Positions 5,415 to 5,673 of a stretch of 5,673 nt of DNA are shown here, in pieces. How positions within the stretch are numbered: position 1 is the stretch's first letter; the number at the start of each line of letters is the position of its first letter. Source of the stretch: Acidimicrobiia bacterium. Its GTDB lineage: Bacteria; Actinomycetota; Acidimicrobiia; Spongiisociales; ZC4RG35. The notes under the pieces are model-generated. The model was not told where the DNA came from. It did not search any database and saw only the letters and a list, made by a program, of their open reading frames with translations. The stretch spans positions 1 through 5,673 of the forward strand of contig JAICND010000116.1 in the NCBI GenBank assembly GCA_025929005.1. Direction: 5' to 3'. Both the position numbers and the translations under genes were made by a program.

Positions 5415-5673
5415 ATGGAGATTCACGACGACGTCCTGACCACGATCGGCAATACGCCTCTGGTCCGCCTGAGACGATTCCACCCCCCCGGCAATCTGGT
5501 CGCCAAGGTGGAGTTCACTAACCCGGGCGGCTCGGTAAAAGAACGCATCGCCGTGGCCATGATCGATGCGGCCGAACGCGACGGCCGCCTCCAGGAGGGA
5601 GGGACGATCGTGGAGCCGACCTCGGGAAACACCGGAGTCGGGTTGGCCCTCGTGGGGGCAGTGCGGGGCTACC
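5415..5673 (+). CDS. PLP-dependent cystathionine beta-synthase or cysteine synthase, N-terminal part (runs off window)
   Basis: Eighty-six codons of a fold-type II PLP enzyme of the CBS/CysK family, open to the end of the window. TIGNTPLVRL (10-19) is the family N-terminal motif, NPGGSVKERIA (36-46) holds the Schiff-base lysine K42, and EPTSGNTGVGLAL (67-79) is the loop that binds the substrate carboxylate. Bacterial CysK makes cysteine from O-acetylserine and sulfide; cystathionine beta-synthase condenses serine (or O-acetylserine) with homocysteine. The stretch ERDGRLQEGG followed by GLALVGAVRGY looks closer to cystathionine beta-synthases (human CBS, mycobacterial Rv1077) than to CysK, but the specificity region and any C-terminal CBS domains lie outside the window. 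The start is ATG 5415 or GTG 5409; an in-frame TGA at 5406-5408 bars anything longer. No Shine-Dalgarno is present. Confidence 0.88.
   Translation, partial: MEIHDDVLTTIGNTPLVRLRRFHPPGNLVAKVEFTNPGGSVKERIAVAMIDAAERDGRLQEGGTIVEPTSGNTGVGLALVGAVRGY

Overview
The window reads as ordinary chromosomal DNA from a GC-rich actinobacterium. An Acidimicrobiia-like lineage is my guess, but no marker here fixes the class. The pointers are a short SigA/SigB-type sigma factor, the C-terminal half of a HerA/DUF87-type ATPase with a long coiled coil, the scarcity of Shine-Dalgarno sequences, and the GC-rich third codon positions. I see no phage, insertion sequence, CRISPR array, tRNA or rRNA, and no gene cassette that looks like an undescribed system. 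The most interesting material is regulatory and lies in the 228 bp between the sigma-factor gene and the DUF255 gene.

Layout from left to right. (1) The 3' part of a large ATP-binding protein gene on the + strand (to 855). (2) Two bases later, convergent to it, a small two-CBS-domain protein (858-1241, -). (3) 34 bp upstream of that on the same strand, an RNA polymerase sigma-70 factor of group 1/2 (1276-2262, -), probably co-transcribed with the CBS gene. (4) A divergent intergenic region (2263-2490). It holds a good sigma-A-type promoter for the sigma gene, an alternative-hairpin structure over that gene's ribosome binding site, a pair of DnaA boxes one helical turn apart, and a 7+7 bp inverted repeat. 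(5) A complete DUF255/YyaL-type thioredoxin-fold plus six-hairpin protein (2491-4506, +). (6) Convergent to it, with a 79 bp 3' overlap, heme A synthase CtaA (4428-5357, -). (7) A 57 bp divergent spacer with two possible leaderless -10 elements. (8) The first 86 codons of a PLP-dependent cystathionine beta-synthase/cysteine synthase (5415 to the window end, +).

The genes do not form one pathway. The sigma and CBS-domain genes make a plausible operon. CtaA makes heme A for an aa3-type terminal oxidase, so the organism is very likely aerobic. The PLP enzyme belongs to sulfur amino acid metabolism. Transcription units are short and alternate in direction, so 3' ends abut or overlap and 5' ends share compact divergent regulatory regions.
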